From positions 1 to 64,000 of the forward strand of contig CAISTS010000029.1 of the NCBI GenBank assembly GCA_903888485.1: a stretch of DNA of 64,000 bases. Reading direction: 5' to 3'. Below are positions 49,859-58,882 of this stretch, in pieces. The translations under genes and the position numbers were made by a program. This DNA is from an uncultured bacterium (GTDB lineage Bacteria > Pseudomonadota > Alphaproteobacteria > Rhodospirillales > Rhodospirillaceae). Numbering within the stretch: position 1 is the first letter of the stretch; the number at the start of each line of letters is the position of its first letter. The notes under the pieces were generated by a model that had not been told where the DNA came from, searched no databases, and saw only the letters and a list, made by a program, of their open reading frames with translations.

Positions 49859-52807
49859 ATGAACGCATTTCTGCGCGCCAACACCGCTGCCACCGCGCAT
49901 CGGAAATCTCGCAATTGGCTGATGATGTCGACGACGGCGATTTCGACCTTCATCGCGCTTGCAGCGACCGCGCCTCAAAATGCCTACGCCGGGCAACAAG
50001 CGGCGGCCCAAGAGGCCGAGGTTGAAGAAGTCATCGTTACCGGCTCGCGCGTTGTGCGCGATGGGTACGAAGCGCCGACCCCCGTCACAGTCATCGGCGT
50101 AGAAGCCCTTCAGACCGGTGCCACCGCCAATATCGCCGACGCCATTGCCCAATTGCCCACGCTGGCAAACGGCCAGTCGCCCGCGGCCGGTGCGATCAAC
50201 CTTTCAACTGGCCAGAACGGCGTTAACGGACTGAACTTGCGCGGCATGGGCACCACGCGCACGCTCGTGCTGCTCAACGGTCAGCGTACCGTGGGTTCCA
50301 CCTTGGCAGGCGTGGTGGACGTCGGCGAACTTCCGCAAGGTCTCGTCCAGCGTGTCGACATCGTCACCGGCGGCGCTTCGGCCGCTTACGGTTCCGACGC
50401 GCTCACGGGCGTCGTGAACTTCGTGCTCGATACGGAATACGAAGGCCTCAAGGGCGAGATCTCGGGCGGCATCACCGACTACGGCGACAACGCCAACTAC
50501 AAGGCCGAAGCCACCTACGGCACGTCCTTTGGCGGCGGCCGCGGGCACTTCCTGCTCAGCGGAGAATTCGTCGAGTACGATGGTATTTTGCAGTGGTATC
50601 GCGAGTGGGCGAAAGCGGGCTGGGATTTCATCAACAATCCAGCTTATGCGGCGGGCAACGGTCAACCGTCCCTCATCCTCTCCGACCGCGTCGGCGTTGG
50701 TGTCGCAACGCCGGGCGGTCTCATCACGGCAGGTCCCCTGAAAGGAACAGCTTTCGGTCCGGGGGGCTCGATCTCCAAGATCCAATACGGAGACATCATC
50801 GCCGGCATTGTCATGCGCGGCGGAAGCTTTGAGACGATCGACCCCACCTTCACGCAGGGCGTGGCTGCTGTTCCCGAGGGCAACCGCCAGAGCGGTTTCA
50901 CGCGCGTGAGCTACGATATCTCGGATAATCTCAAAGTCTATGGACAAGTGGGCTGGGGGCATCAGTTCAACTATTCAGTGGGCGGGCCGCACTATTATCT
51001 CGGCAACCTCACCATAAAATCCGACAACGCCTACATTCCGGAATCGATACGGCCCGCACTTCAAGCGGCGGGTCCGACATTCCTCATGGGTACTTTGAAC
51101 GCCGACATGGGCCCCTGGCGCCCGCAGTTCGACCGGCGCACCTTGCGCGAGCTCGTCGGTGCCGAAGGCAGTTTCGGTGCGCTCGATACCGACTGGAAAT
51201 GGGATGCGCACTTTGGCTTCGGCGAGGCCTGGGGCACGTCCAGAGGAAAGAATTATCACGCGTTCCCGCGCTTCGCGGAGTCCGTCGATGCCGTCCGCAC
51301 CGCGAACGGCGCCATCGTTTGCCGTGTCAACGCCGACGCAAGCACGACCAACGACAATCCGGCCTGCATCCCCTACAACGTGTTCGGTATCGGCGTGAAC
51401 AGCCCCGAGGCCATCGCTTATAACGCCGGCAATGGCGATCCCTACACCCACCAAAAGCTCGAACAGACAAGTGCCGCGATCAACTTCGCAGGCGATGCTT
51501 TCTCGACCTGGGCCGGCCCCGTCTCTTTGGCGTTCGGTTACGAATACCGCAAAGAGAAAGCAGTCCAGGAGTCAAATCCTCAGGACATAGCAAATCAGTC
51601 CTATTGGACTTTCTCTGCCGGCTTACCGTTCAAAGGCGCCGTCACGGTGCACGATGTGTATGGCGAAGCCGTGGTGCCGCTCGCGAAGGACGAAACATGG
51701 GCGCGCTCGCTCGATCTCAATACCGCCGTGCGTGCGACGAACTATTCGGTGTACGGCTGGGTCGTCACGTATAAGGCCGGCGCGACTTACGCGCCGGTGG
51801 ACGAGGTGCGCCTGCGCGTCACGCAATCACGCAACATCCGCAGCCCTACGCTGATCGACCTGTATACAGGAGGTACGACCTCGAGTGTGTCCAACCGCGA
51901 TCCGTTCAATAATAACTTCGATACACCGTCGACCAACATCGGCACCGGCAATCCAAACCTGACCGCTGAAAAGTCGAACGACCTCAGCTTCGGCGTGGTG
52001 TATCAGCCGGCGTGGTTGGAAGGCTTCAGCGCGTCGATCGATTACTATCAAATCAAGATCAACGATGCGATCGGTACGCCCGGTGGGCAGGCGCTCCTCG
52101 ACCTTTGCTTCCTGGGCAATCAGGACGCCTGTTCGTCCATCACCCGCACGGGCACCGGCGCAACGACACGCCTTATCATTCGCAACCAGCCGATCAATCT
52201 GGCAACCGAGAAGGCAAGCGGGCTCGACATCGAAACCAGCTACCGTACGCCGATGTCGGACATCTTCGAGGGCGTAGGCGGCACGCTTGTGGCCCGCGCT
52301 CTTGCCACGCATTACATCAAGTATGACGTCGTCAGCGGCCTTCCCGGTGATACCATCATCCACTATGCCGGGGTCACGGGTGGCGGTGGCGGTCTGATCG
52401 GCGCCAGCGGCGGCGTGCCGTCGTGGCGTGTCACTGCGGCGCTCGACTATGCCAACGATGCTTGGAGCACGGGCCTGAGCGTGCGTTGGATTTCATCGGG
52501 CAAGAATAATGCGCGCTGGATCGAATGTACGTCCGGTTGTCCAAATCCGGCGGGCGCGGTCCTTACGGTAAACAATAATCACGTTAGTTCCGCGTATTTC
52601 GTCGACTTCAACTTGAACTATAAGCTCGAGTTGGCCGAAACCACGTGGAACCTCTTCATGAACGTACAAAACGTCATGGATGCCGATCCGCCGATCGTGG
52701 CGGCGGGTCCCGGTGGCACAAGCTGGTGGACTCCGGCCGTGCCGCAGGGTGCGAACTTCGACACGCTCGGCCGAACCTACCGCGCCGGCGTGCGCTTCAA
52801 GCTGTAA
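49859..52807 (+). CDS. TonB-dependent outer-membrane receptor
   Basis: A 982-residue outer-membrane receptor. The signal peptide ends at about residue 38 (PQNAYA). The segment EEVIVTGSRV begins the mature N-terminus as in many alphaproteobacterial receptors. The plug domain (about 55-170) shows PTPVTVIG, NIADAIAQLPTL, GLNLRGMGTTRTLVLLNGQR and DIVTGGASAAYGSDAL. The barrel follows with characteristic VDEVRLRVTQSRNIRSPTLIDLY and ends in GVRFKL. Size and Asn-rich loops fit receptors for complex substrates such as glycans or peptides rather than a small siderophore receptor, but no substrate gene is linked. GGGGGGAC lies upstream of the ATG. A perfect 14-bp hairpin follows the stop. Confidence 0.93.
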   Translation: MNAFLRANTAATAHRKSRNWLMMSTTAISTFIALAATAPQNAYAGQQAAAQEAEVEEVIVTGSRVVRDGYEAPTPVTVIGVEALQTGATANIADAIAQLPTLANGQSPAAGAINLSTGQNGVNGLNLRGMGTTRTLVLLNGQRTVGSTLAGVVDVGELPQGLVQRVDIVTGGASAAYGSDALTGVVNFVLDTEYEGLKGEISGGITDYGDNANYKAEATYGTSFGGGRGHFLLSGEFVEYDGILQWYREWAKAGWDFINNPAYAAGNGQPSLILSDRVGVGVATPGGLITAGPLKGTAFGPGGSISKIQYGDIIAGIVMRGGSFETIDPTFTQGVAAVPEGNRQSGFTRVSYDISDNLKVYGQVGWGHQFNYSVGGPHYYLGNLTIKSDNAYIPESIRPALQAAGPTFLMGTLNADMGPWRPQFDRRTLRELVGAEGSFGALDTDWKWDAHFGFGEAWGTSRGKNYHAFPRFAESVDAVRTANGAIVCRVNADASTTNDNPACIPYNVFGIGVNSPEAIAYNAGNGDPYTHQKLEQTSAAINFAGDAFSTWAGPVSLAFGYEYRKEKAVQESNPQDIANQSYWTFSAGLPFKGAVTVHDVYGEAVVPLAKDETWARSLDLNTAVRATNYSVYGWVVTYKAGATYAPVDEVRLRVTQSRNIRSPTLIDLYTGGTTSSVSNRDPFNNNFDTPSTNIGTGNPNLTAEKSNDLSFGVVYQPAWLEGFSASIDYYQIKINDAIGTPGGQALLDLCFLGNQDACSSITRTGTGATTRLIIRNQPINLATEKASGLDIETSYRTPMSDIFEGVGGTLVARALATHYIKYDVVSGLPGDTIIHYAGVTGGGGGLIGASGGVPSWRVTAALDYANDAWSTGLSVRWISSGKNNARWIECTSGCPNPAGAVLTVNNNHVSSAYFVDFNLNYKLELAETTWNLFMNVQNVMDADPPIVAAGPGGTSWWTPAVPQGANFDTLGRTYRAGVRFKL

Positions 52808-52817
52808 TGCGGCGTAG

Positions 52818-52851
52818 CTCCGGCTGGTGGTGTGACAACCACCAGCCGGAG
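52818..52851 (+). terminator. Perfect 14-bp hairpin after TonB receptor
   Basis: CTCCGGCTGGTGGT and ACCACCAGCCGGAG flank a 6-nt loop, 10 nt after the stop. No T-run follows, so it may stabilise the mRNA 3' end rather than terminate directly. Confidence 0.65.
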
Positions 52852-52866
52852 TACATCTAGCACCGC

Positions 52867-53012
52867 CGTCGTCCTCGGACTTGTTCCGAGGAACCAGAGC
52901 AGTAGCGAAGAGGGGCTGCCAAAGCGGACTGTGTTTGCTGCAAGGCTGAGCCTCACAAGAAGCTTCCGGTGTTTCATCTACCCTGGATCCTCGGGACAAG
53001 CCCGAGGATGAC
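52867..53012. repeat. Pair of REP-like elements in opposite orientation
   Basis: At 52983-53012 lies CTGGATCCTCGGGACAAG followed by the matching CCCGAGGATGAC, a 9-bp hairpin of the type scattered through many alphaproteobacterial genomes. At 52867-52896 a degenerate copy lies in the reverse orientation (GTCCTCGG-ACTTGTT-CCGAGGA core). The two face each other between the convergent receptor and 53028 genes. Confidence 0.7.
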
Positions 53013-53027
53013 ACCGCGTGTTGGGAC

Positions 53028-54050
53028 CTACAAATCCAGCTTCGCGTTCTTGATGAGCTCGAGGTTGTCCTGGATGGTGTACAGGTTGTGGTACACGGTG
53101 TCCTTGAAGAAGTTGTAGCGCTGTTCCCAGGTTGAATCGCGCCGCCGGCCGCGCTCGTCCCAGAAGCGCTTGCGCCAATCGTTGATCTTGATCTGCCAGA
53201 AGCAGACGATCATCCCAATCGCACGGTAGTGGACCTCCACCGCCTCGCGCATGGAGCGGAATTTCTCGGGCGTGATTTCGTCGAAGAACTTCTCCACCTT
53301 GTGGAACTGGTCGAAATAGCCGTTGAGCGTGAGGATCGTGCCGCGCCCGATGTTGAGCGCTTCCTGCGTCTCGTCCTTGATGCCCGGGAAACGGTTGTTT
53401 AGCGTGTCCTGGTCCTTCAGCTTCTTTACATCGACCAGCAGCTCGCGCAGGTCCTCCAGCAGGGCATCATAGACGCGCTGGTAGTAGGAGATCGCGAGAA
53501 TGATCTCGCTGAGCTTGGAGATGTAGACGACGATTTCCTTCGGCTCGATCTTCAGGCGCGAGGCGATCTCGATCAGGTTCTTGAGCACCGCGCCGCGGTT
53601 GGCGCCCTCAAGGATGCCGGACAGAGACGAGCGGCTGGTGACCTTTACATCTGTCCCTTGCAAGATGACACTCAGCAGACCGCGCGAGTAATTGTTCATG
53701 TACTGCTGGAGCCGCTCCTGTTCCTTCTTAGGAATCTGGATCTGCTCGAGCTCGGCATCGGTGACGAAGTCGTTGAGCGCGGCGCGCACAGAGTAGACGT
53801 CGAAGCTGCGCGCGCCCATCAACGCCACCAGGCGCTGGCGGTCGTGGGTGTTGAGACCGACTTCGGTGATGACCTCGCCCGCCGTGCGCACACCGATACC
53901 GACGCCCTCGGCGTTGAACATATCGACCACGGGCTTGAGGTCCTGAAGCAGGACGATCTTGGATTTGGCGATGGTCTTGCTATCGAAGATCGGCCACTTG
54001 TTCAGCGGCATCTCGAAGAAGATGTCAACCGATTCTAGTTTTTTAGCCAT
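53028..54050 (-). CDS. Conserved helical cytoplasmic protein, unknown
   Basis: A 340-residue protein I do not recognise. It has no signal peptide and no membrane helix. Charged helical segments dominate, e.g. ELEQIQIPKKEQERLQQYM and ALLEDLRELLVDVKKLKDQD, suggesting long helices or coiled coils. The C-terminus has an aromatic-rich stretch (FWQIKINDWRKRFWDERG). It starts at the ATG at 54050 and is divergent, across 257 bp, from an Hpt-REC-REC-GGDEF gene. A link to that signalling protein is only positional. Confidence 0.75.
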   Translation of the reverse strand: MAKKLESVDIFFEMPLNKWPIFDSKTIAKSKIVLLQDLKPVVDMFNAEGVGIGVRTAGEVITEVGLNTHDRQRLVALMGARSFDVYSVRAALNDFVTDAELEQIQIPKKEQERLQQYMNNYSRGLLSVILQGTDVKVTSRSSLSGILEGANRGAVLKNLIEIASRLKIEPKEIVVYISKLSEIILAISYYQRVYDALLEDLRELLVDVKKLKDQDTLNNRFPGIKDETQEALNIGRGTILTLNGYFDQFHKVEKFFDEITPEKFRSMREAVEVHYRAIGMIVCFWQIKINDWRKRFWDERGRRRDSTWEQRYNFFKDTVYHNLYTIQDNLELIKNAKLDL

Positions 54051-54307
54051 GGACCCGTCGCGCTCGCATTCAGCCCCACCTTACCCATGCGCAGGGTACC
54101 GTAAAGATTAGATTACACTTTCAACGCCTTGCGGACAGGCCGAACCGGCAAAACCCGCCGCGTTTCATACAGCCCGGCGGCGGGCCCAACCCGGATATTG
54201 ACCTCATGTACCGCCCACGCCACTGTTGCCGGACGTCGCACTGTGGACGTCCCGGTGGGAGCGGACATTTGCAGCATTTTTGGGGCCCTGGGGGGTCATA
54301 AGGCACG

Positions 54308-55978
54308 ATGATCGCCACCGCGGGCACGGCTCCGTTATCTCGCAGCGCCGAGCTTCAGGATCGGCTGACAGCGCTCAGCATCGAGTTCGGCAACGCGCTG
54401 GCCGCCAAGGTCAAGGAGATCCGCCGGGTCTGGTCTCTGGTGCCCGCAGCGCCCTCGGCTGACGAGGCCCGGGGCGCGCTCGTTGAAATCCATGACATCG
54501 TCCATACCCTCGCCGGCTCGGGTAAGAGCTTCGGCTATCCCCTTATCAGCAAAACGGCCGCGCCCCTCGACGGCCTGTTCCGCCTGGTCACCGAGCAGAG
54601 CCAGCACCTGACGCGCGAGGAGATCGCACAGATCGAAGTGCTGATCCAGTCGCTGGAAGAGGCCATTTGCGCGCCGCGCGAGTCCATCTCGCTCGACGAT
54701 GTGGCGGACATGCCGACCGAGAGCACTGAACATTCCGATGCAACCATCGTGCTCCTGCTCACCGGGCCGGACGACAGCGAAACACCGGCCCTGCAAGATC
54801 CACTCGCCGGCTTCGGCTACCGCTGCCATGTCGTGCGCAACGAAAGCGATATTCCGCCCGAGATCGCGCGCGGCAGCCCCGGCATTCTGTTCGCCGATAT
54901 TTCCGTCACCGACGCCCACCTCAAGCTCGCACGCAAAACGCCGGCGCTGTCGCACCTGCCGCTCATTCTGGTTTCGGCGCGCGCCGGGTTCGAAGAGCGT
55001 CTGAAGGCCGTGAAGTGCGGCGCGGCGGTATTCCTGCCCAAGCCCTTTGATCTTGAAGACCTGGTCGACCGTTTAGGTTCGCTCGACGAGAGTAAGTACG
55101 AGCGGCCCTACCGCGTCGTGATCGCCGAGGACGACGGGCCGCTGGCGTCCTTCTATCAACTCACCCTCGAGCACGCGGGCATGGAGACACGGATCGTCCA
55201 TCGGCCCTCTAAATTGCTCGACACGCTCTCCGGCTTCGATCCCGATCTGATCATCATGGACCTGTACATGCCCGAGTGCACGGGCCTCGACCTTGCACAG
55301 ATCGTGCGGCAGTTCCCTGCGTACACAACGGTACCGATCCTGTTCCTATCGACGGAAAATCGCCTCGACCTGCAGCTGCGCGCCCGCCACTTGGGCGCCG
55401 ACGACTTCTTGCCCAAGCCGCTGCAGCCCGGCCAGCTTATCTCCGCGATCACCAGCCGCGCGAACCGCTACCGCGACCTCAAGAAACTCACCGACCGCGA
55501 CAGCCTCACCGGTCTGCTCAACCACACCAACATCCTGCGCAATCTCGAACGCGAGATGAGCGTCGCCAGCCGCACGCAAGCGCCGGTCGCCTTCGCCATG
55601 ATCGACATCGACCACTTCAAGTCGGTTAACGACACTTACGGTCACTCGGTCGGCGACCAGGTGATCCTACGCGTCACGCACCTCATCCGAAATCGCCTGC
55701 GGCGCGTCGACTATGTGGGCCGCTACGGCGGCGAGGAATTCGCGGTGGTCATGCCCAACACCGACGCCGACGCTGCGCAGGAGGTCATGAACAAACTGCG
55801 CGAAGCCGCGCGTGAACTTGAGCACAAAGCCGACCAGAAGACCTTCCACGTGACATTCAGCTGCGGTGTGGCCACCTACCCGCAGTACAAGACACCGCTG
55901 GAGGTAGCCGAAGCCGCCGACCAGGCGCTCTACAAGGCCAAACACGCCGGACGTAACCAGGTGATGATCGCGGACTAG
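54308..55978 (+). CDS. Hpt-REC-REC-GGDEF diguanylate cyclase, PleD-like
   Basis: A 556-residue signalling protein that should make cyclic di-GMP. Residues 1-125 form an Hpt-like helical bundle with the candidate phospho-His in HDIVHTLAGSGKSFGY. A first receiver (about 145-258) keeps an Asp in FADIS and Lys in LPKPF but lacks the acidic pair at its start. The second receiver (about 265-385) is canonical (IAEDDG, LIIMDLYMPE, FLPKPL). The GGDEF domain (about 390-556) has GGEEF near residue 474, preceded by RRVD, an intact inhibitory I-site. The REC-REC-GGDEF order is that of PleD; the added Hpt is unusual. Confidence 0.93.
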   Translation: MIATAGTAPLSRSAELQDRLTALSIEFGNALAAKVKEIRRVWSLVPAAPSADEARGALVEIHDIVHTLAGSGKSFGYPLISKTAAPLDGLFRLVTEQSQHLTREEIAQIEVLIQSLEEAICAPRESISLDDVADMPTESTEHSDATIVLLLTGPDDSETPALQDPLAGFGYRCHVVRNESDIPPEIARGSPGILFADISVTDAHLKLARKTPALSHLPLILVSARAGFEERLKAVKCGAAVFLPKPFDLEDLVDRLGSLDESKYERPYRVVIAEDDGPLASFYQLTLEHAGMETRIVHRPSKLLDTLSGFDPDLIIMDLYMPECTGLDLAQIVRQFPAYTTVPILFLSTENRLDLQLRARHLGADDFLPKPLQPGQLISAITSRANRYRDLKKLTDRDSLTGLLNHTNILRNLEREMSVASRTQAPVAFAMIDIDHFKSVNDTYGHSVGDQVILRVTHLIRNRLRRVDYVGRYGGEEFAVVMPNTDADAAQEVMNKLREAARELEHKADQKTFHVTFSCGVATYPQYKTPLEVAEAADQALYKAKHAGRNQVMIAD

Positions 55979-55989
55979 GGAAACGCCTT

Positions 55990-56101
55990 TTGCCCTCCCT
56001 TGATAGGGGAGGGTTAAGGAGGGGTTGTTTTCTGCTTCGCTTCCCAAAAAACGGAAAACGAACGACCCCCTCCTGACCTCCCCCTTTTAGGGGGAGGAAA
56101 A
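55990..56101. repeat. Long imperfect palindrome between convergent genes
   Basis: CCCTCCC/GGGAGGG (55993-55999 with 56007-56013) on the left and CCTCCCCC/GGGGGAGG (56078-56085 with 56091-56098) on the right are hairpins that also pair with each other (TTAAGGAGGGG against CCCCCTCCTGA). The whole forms a palindrome of about 110 bp. It may be a bidirectional terminator or a small repeat element of the kind found in intergenic regions. Confidence 0.6.
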
Positions 56102-56102
56102 A

Positions 56103-56729
56103 TCAAGGAGTACGTGGGTCCAAGTACGGCGCCGCTGCGGCGCGCGCCCTGAGATTGGCCAGCCACACCTTCACATGCGGTAAATTGGCGTGTGCGATGG
56201 GCGTCATCTCCCAACGATGCGCCGACAGGCCGAGGACGATGTCCGCCAGCGTGAACTGCGCACCGGCCGCATACTGATTTGCGCGCGCGAGGTGCGCATC
56301 AAGCCGCATCATCACTTCGTTCCAGCGCGCTGCGCTGGCAGCGACTTCAGTGGCATCGCGATAGTTGGAATGTTGGCGAACAAGCGCCATGAACGCATAG
56401 CGCCAGGCAGTGTTAAGGTCGGTCGCCTGCCAATCCATCCACATCTCTACCTTTGCGCGCGCTGTGGCCGACGTCGGCAAAAGATCGATGCGATTGTATT
56501 TCGCGGCAAGATAGCGGCAGATCGTATTCGATTCCCACAAGACGATGCCATCGTCCTCGATCACCGGCACCATGGCGTTCGGGTTGAGCGCCTTAAATTC
56601 CGGCGCGCTAAGTGGGCGCGCGGGCATTCCCCAGTCGGCTTCGTGCGCAAAGGGCGCGCCGACTTCGGCGAGCGTCCAGAGGACTTTGCGGACGTTGATT
56701 GAACGCGTGGAGCCGAGCAGCCGAAGCAT
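56103..56729 (-). CDS. Glutathione S-transferase family protein
   Basis: A 208-residue GST. N-terminal fold with STRSINVRKVLWTLAEVGAPF, NPNAMVPVIEDDG and LWESNTICRYLAAKY (Glu-Ser contact for glutathione), and a C-terminal domain with ANQYAAGAQFTLADIVLGLS. It begins at ATG 56729, 2 bp after the OsmC stop, so both are probably co-transcribed. Confidence 0.9.
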   Translation of the reverse strand: MLRLLGSTRSINVRKVLWTLAEVGAPFAHEADWGMPARPLSAPEFKALNPNAMVPVIEDDGIVLWESNTICRYLAAKYNRIDLLPTSATARAKVEMWMDWQATDLNTAWRYAFMALVRQHSNYRDATEVAASAARWNEVMMRLDAHLARANQYAAGAQFTLADIVLGLSAHRWEMTPIAHANLPHVKVWLANLRARAAAAPYLDPRTP

Positions 56730-56731
56730 CC

Positions 56732-57163
56732 TTATGCGCCAGCCAGTGTCGTCCTGATCTTGATCTCGCCGGTCAGGGTCTTGTGCACGGGGCACTTGTC
56801 GGCGATCTCGAGCATCCTTTGGCGCGTGGCGGCGTCGATGTCGCCGATCAGCGTGATCTCGCGGGTCATCTCCTCGACGTCCCCCTCCTTGGTGACGCAA
56901 TCGGCGCAGTCCTCGGCCTTGATCTTGCGCCGGTCGAGCTTCACCTGCACCGACTGAAGCGGGATTTGTTTGCGTTCGGCGTACATGCGCAGCGTCATGG
57001 CCGTGCACGCACCAAGCCCCGCGAGCAGAAGTTCGTGTGGCGCGGGGCCGAGATCGTTGCCGCCGAGCGACGCCGGCTCATCGGATACGATCAGCGCCTC
57101 GCCCACGGTGATCTCCACCACGAACTTGCCGCGGCCCGACGTCACAACTTCAACAGTCGCCAT
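56732..57163 (-). CDS. OsmC/YhfA family peroxidase-like protein
   Basis: A 143-residue OsmC-fold protein. Two conserved cysteines are present: [12 protein letters not shown] (near 53) and DKCPVHKTL (near 124), the pair that reduces organic hydroperoxides in OsmC/Ohr. [12 protein letters not shown] is a family signature. Upstream of the GST in a likely two-gene operon for oxidative or electrophile stress. Confidence 0.93.
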   Translation of the reverse strand: MATVEVVTSGRGKFVVEITVGEALIVSDEPASLGGNDLGPAPHELLLAGLGACTAMTLRMYAERKQIPLQSVQVKLDRRKIKAEDCADCVTKEGDVEEMTREITLIGDIDAATRQRMLEIADKCPVHKTLTGEIKIRTTLAGA

Positions 57164-57235
57164 AAAACCCCCACTCTTTCGAAAAAAGGATCATAGCTTT
57201 AGAGTAGCCGCCCGCAACCCATAGCAACCAGCGCC

Positions 57236-57853
57236 ATGAATTCAACGCCCGGCCCCAGGGACATCGACATCCTTGAGAAGACCACCGTCTTCCAGGGCTA
57301 TTTCCGCGTCGATGCCTATACCTTACGCCATGGCCGCTTTGACGGCGGCTGGACCGGCACGATGCGGCGCGAGTTGTTCGAGCGCGGCCACGCCGCGGCG
57401 GTGCTGCTTTACGATCCGGTGCGCGGCGCCTTCGTGATGTGCGAGCAGTTCCGCGTCGGCGCCCATTTCGGGGGCATGAATCCCTGGCAACTCGAGATCG
57501 TCGCCGGCATCATTGAGGACGGCGAAACGCCCGAGGACGTGGGCCGGCGCGAGGCCGAAGAGGAAGCGGGGCGCACCGTTACCGATCTGTGGCCGATCCA
57601 GCGCTATCTCGCGAGCCCGGGCGCAACGACGGAAACCATCCAGCTTTACCTCGGGCGGGTCTCGGCCGAAGGCGCGGGCGGCATTTTCGGGGTCCCCAGC
57701 GAGAACGAGCACATTCGCGTGAGCGTGATGAGTGAAGCCGAGCTCAAGACCGTGATGGAAGCGGGCGGGTTGGAGAACGGTGCCACGCTCATCGCCGTAC
57801 AGTGGTTCTTCCTCAACCGCGAACGCATCTTGCAGAAGTGGAAAACACCATGA
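57236..57853 (+). CDS. Nudix hydrolase, ADP-ribose pyrophosphatase type
   Basis: A 205-residue Nudix enzyme. The Nudix box G-x5-E-x7-REUxEExGU reads from GIIEDGE to REAEEEAG near residues 98-120, with all catalytic Glu. N-terminal features (FRVDAYTLRH, EQFRVGAH) match the NudF subfamily that cleaves ADP-ribose. The stop overlaps the sseA start by 4 bp. Confidence 0.92.
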   Translation: MNSTPGPRDIDILEKTTVFQGYFRVDAYTLRHGRFDGGWTGTMRRELFERGHAAAVLLYDPVRGAFVMCEQFRVGAHFGGMNPWQLEIVAGIIEDGETPEDVGRREAEEEAGRTVTDLWPIQRYLASPGATTETIQLYLGRVSAEGAGGIFGVPSENEHIRVSVMSEAELKTVMEAGGLENGATLIAVQWFFLNRERILQKWKTP

Positions 57854-58698
57854 CCGACGCGCTTGTAAGCACTGAGTGGCTCGCCCAGCATCTGAATGAC
57901 CCGCATGTGAAGGTCGTCGATGCCACTTATTACGTCGTCGGCGGCGTCGAGAAAGCGCGCCAGCTTTATGCGGGCGGCCACATCCCCGGCGCGGCGTTCT
58001 TCGACATCAATGACTTCGCCGATCCTTCGAAACCGAAGGACCACGCCTTCCCCACCGCGGCGATCTTCGCCGAGAAAGGTGGCGCGCTCGGTATCGGAAA
58101 CGACGACCACGTCATCGCCTACGACCGCCAGGGCGGCACCGCCGCCGCGGCGCGCGTTTGGTTCATGCTGCGCGCCTTCGGCCACGGCAACGTCTCGCTC
58201 CTCGACGGCGGCCAGGAAAAGTGGGAGGCGGAGAACCGCCCCCTCAGCACCGAGGCGGCGCACTGGACGCCACGCACCTTCCGCGCACAGGAACCCCGGG
58301 CGCGTGTGCAGGGCAAGAATGAGATGCTCGCCAATACCGCGAACGCCGCTTTCCAAGTGCTCGATGCACGCTCCAAGGGCCGCTTCGAAGCAACCGAGCC
58401 CGAGCCGCGCCCGGGACTGGCGAACGGACACATCCCCGGCAGTAAGAACCTGCCGTCGGGCAGCATGCTCGATCCCGCCACGAAAACCTGGAAATCGCCG
58501 GAGGCATTGAAGCAGGCTTTCGCCGGCGCGGGGATCGATCTGGCGCGCCCGCTGACCACCACCTGTGGCTCGGGCGTTACGGCCTGCGCCCTGGCATTGG
58601 GCGCTTACCTCGCCGGTAAATCCGACACAGCCATTTACGACGGAAGCTGGCTGGAATGGGGCGCCGACAAGGACTTGCCGGTCGCCACCGGGCCGTAA
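57850..58698 (+). CDS. sseA: 3-mercaptopyruvate sulfurtransferase
   Basis: A 282-residue tandem-rhodanese protein. The N-terminal inactive rhodanese repeat includes GHIPGAAFFDI, and the C-terminal active repeat carries NGHIPGSKNLP and the catalytic loop CGSGVTAC, the CGSGVT type seen in mercaptopyruvate sulfurtransferases. The start overlaps the Nudix stop (ATGA). Confidence 0.94.
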   Translation: MTDALVSTEWLAQHLNDPHVKVVDATYYVVGGVEKARQLYAGGHIPGAAFFDINDFADPSKPKDHAFPTAAIFAEKGGALGIGNDDHVIAYDRQGGTAAAARVWFMLRAFGHGNVSLLDGGQEKWEAENRPLSTEAAHWTPRTFRAQEPRARVQGKNEMLANTANAAFQVLDARSKGRFEATEPEPRPGLANGHIPGSKNLPSGSMLDPATKTWKSPEALKQAFAGAGIDLARPLTTTCGSGVTACALALGAYLAGKSDTAIYDGSWLEWGADKDLPVATGP

Positions 58699-58719
58699 AG
58701 CGCGCCCCAATTCACAGGA

Positions 58720-58751
58720 TTATCCACACGTTGCGCACGGTTTTATCCACG
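58720..58751. promoter_or_regulatory. Two DnaA-box-like 9-mers
   Basis: TTATCCACA at 58720-58728 is the exact consensus DnaA box; TTATCCACG at 58743-58751 differs in one base. Both point the same way, 23 bp apart, between sseA and the 58883 gene. Too few for an origin, but enough for DnaA-linked control. Confidence 0.45.
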
Positions 58752-58882
58752 GGGAACCGGCGTGTCGGCAGTGCAACACCGGCAAATTTTCACTGATTTC
58801 GTACTGAGGCGCGATAACACCGCGCAAGAACGCATGCTAGGCTTTGCCGCCGCCGAAATTTTTTCGGCGCGAGTGGACGACC

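Noticed and set aside
58720-58751. Replication origin
   Set aside because: Only two DnaA boxes, no AT-rich unwinding region and no dnaA, hemE or parAB genes nearby.
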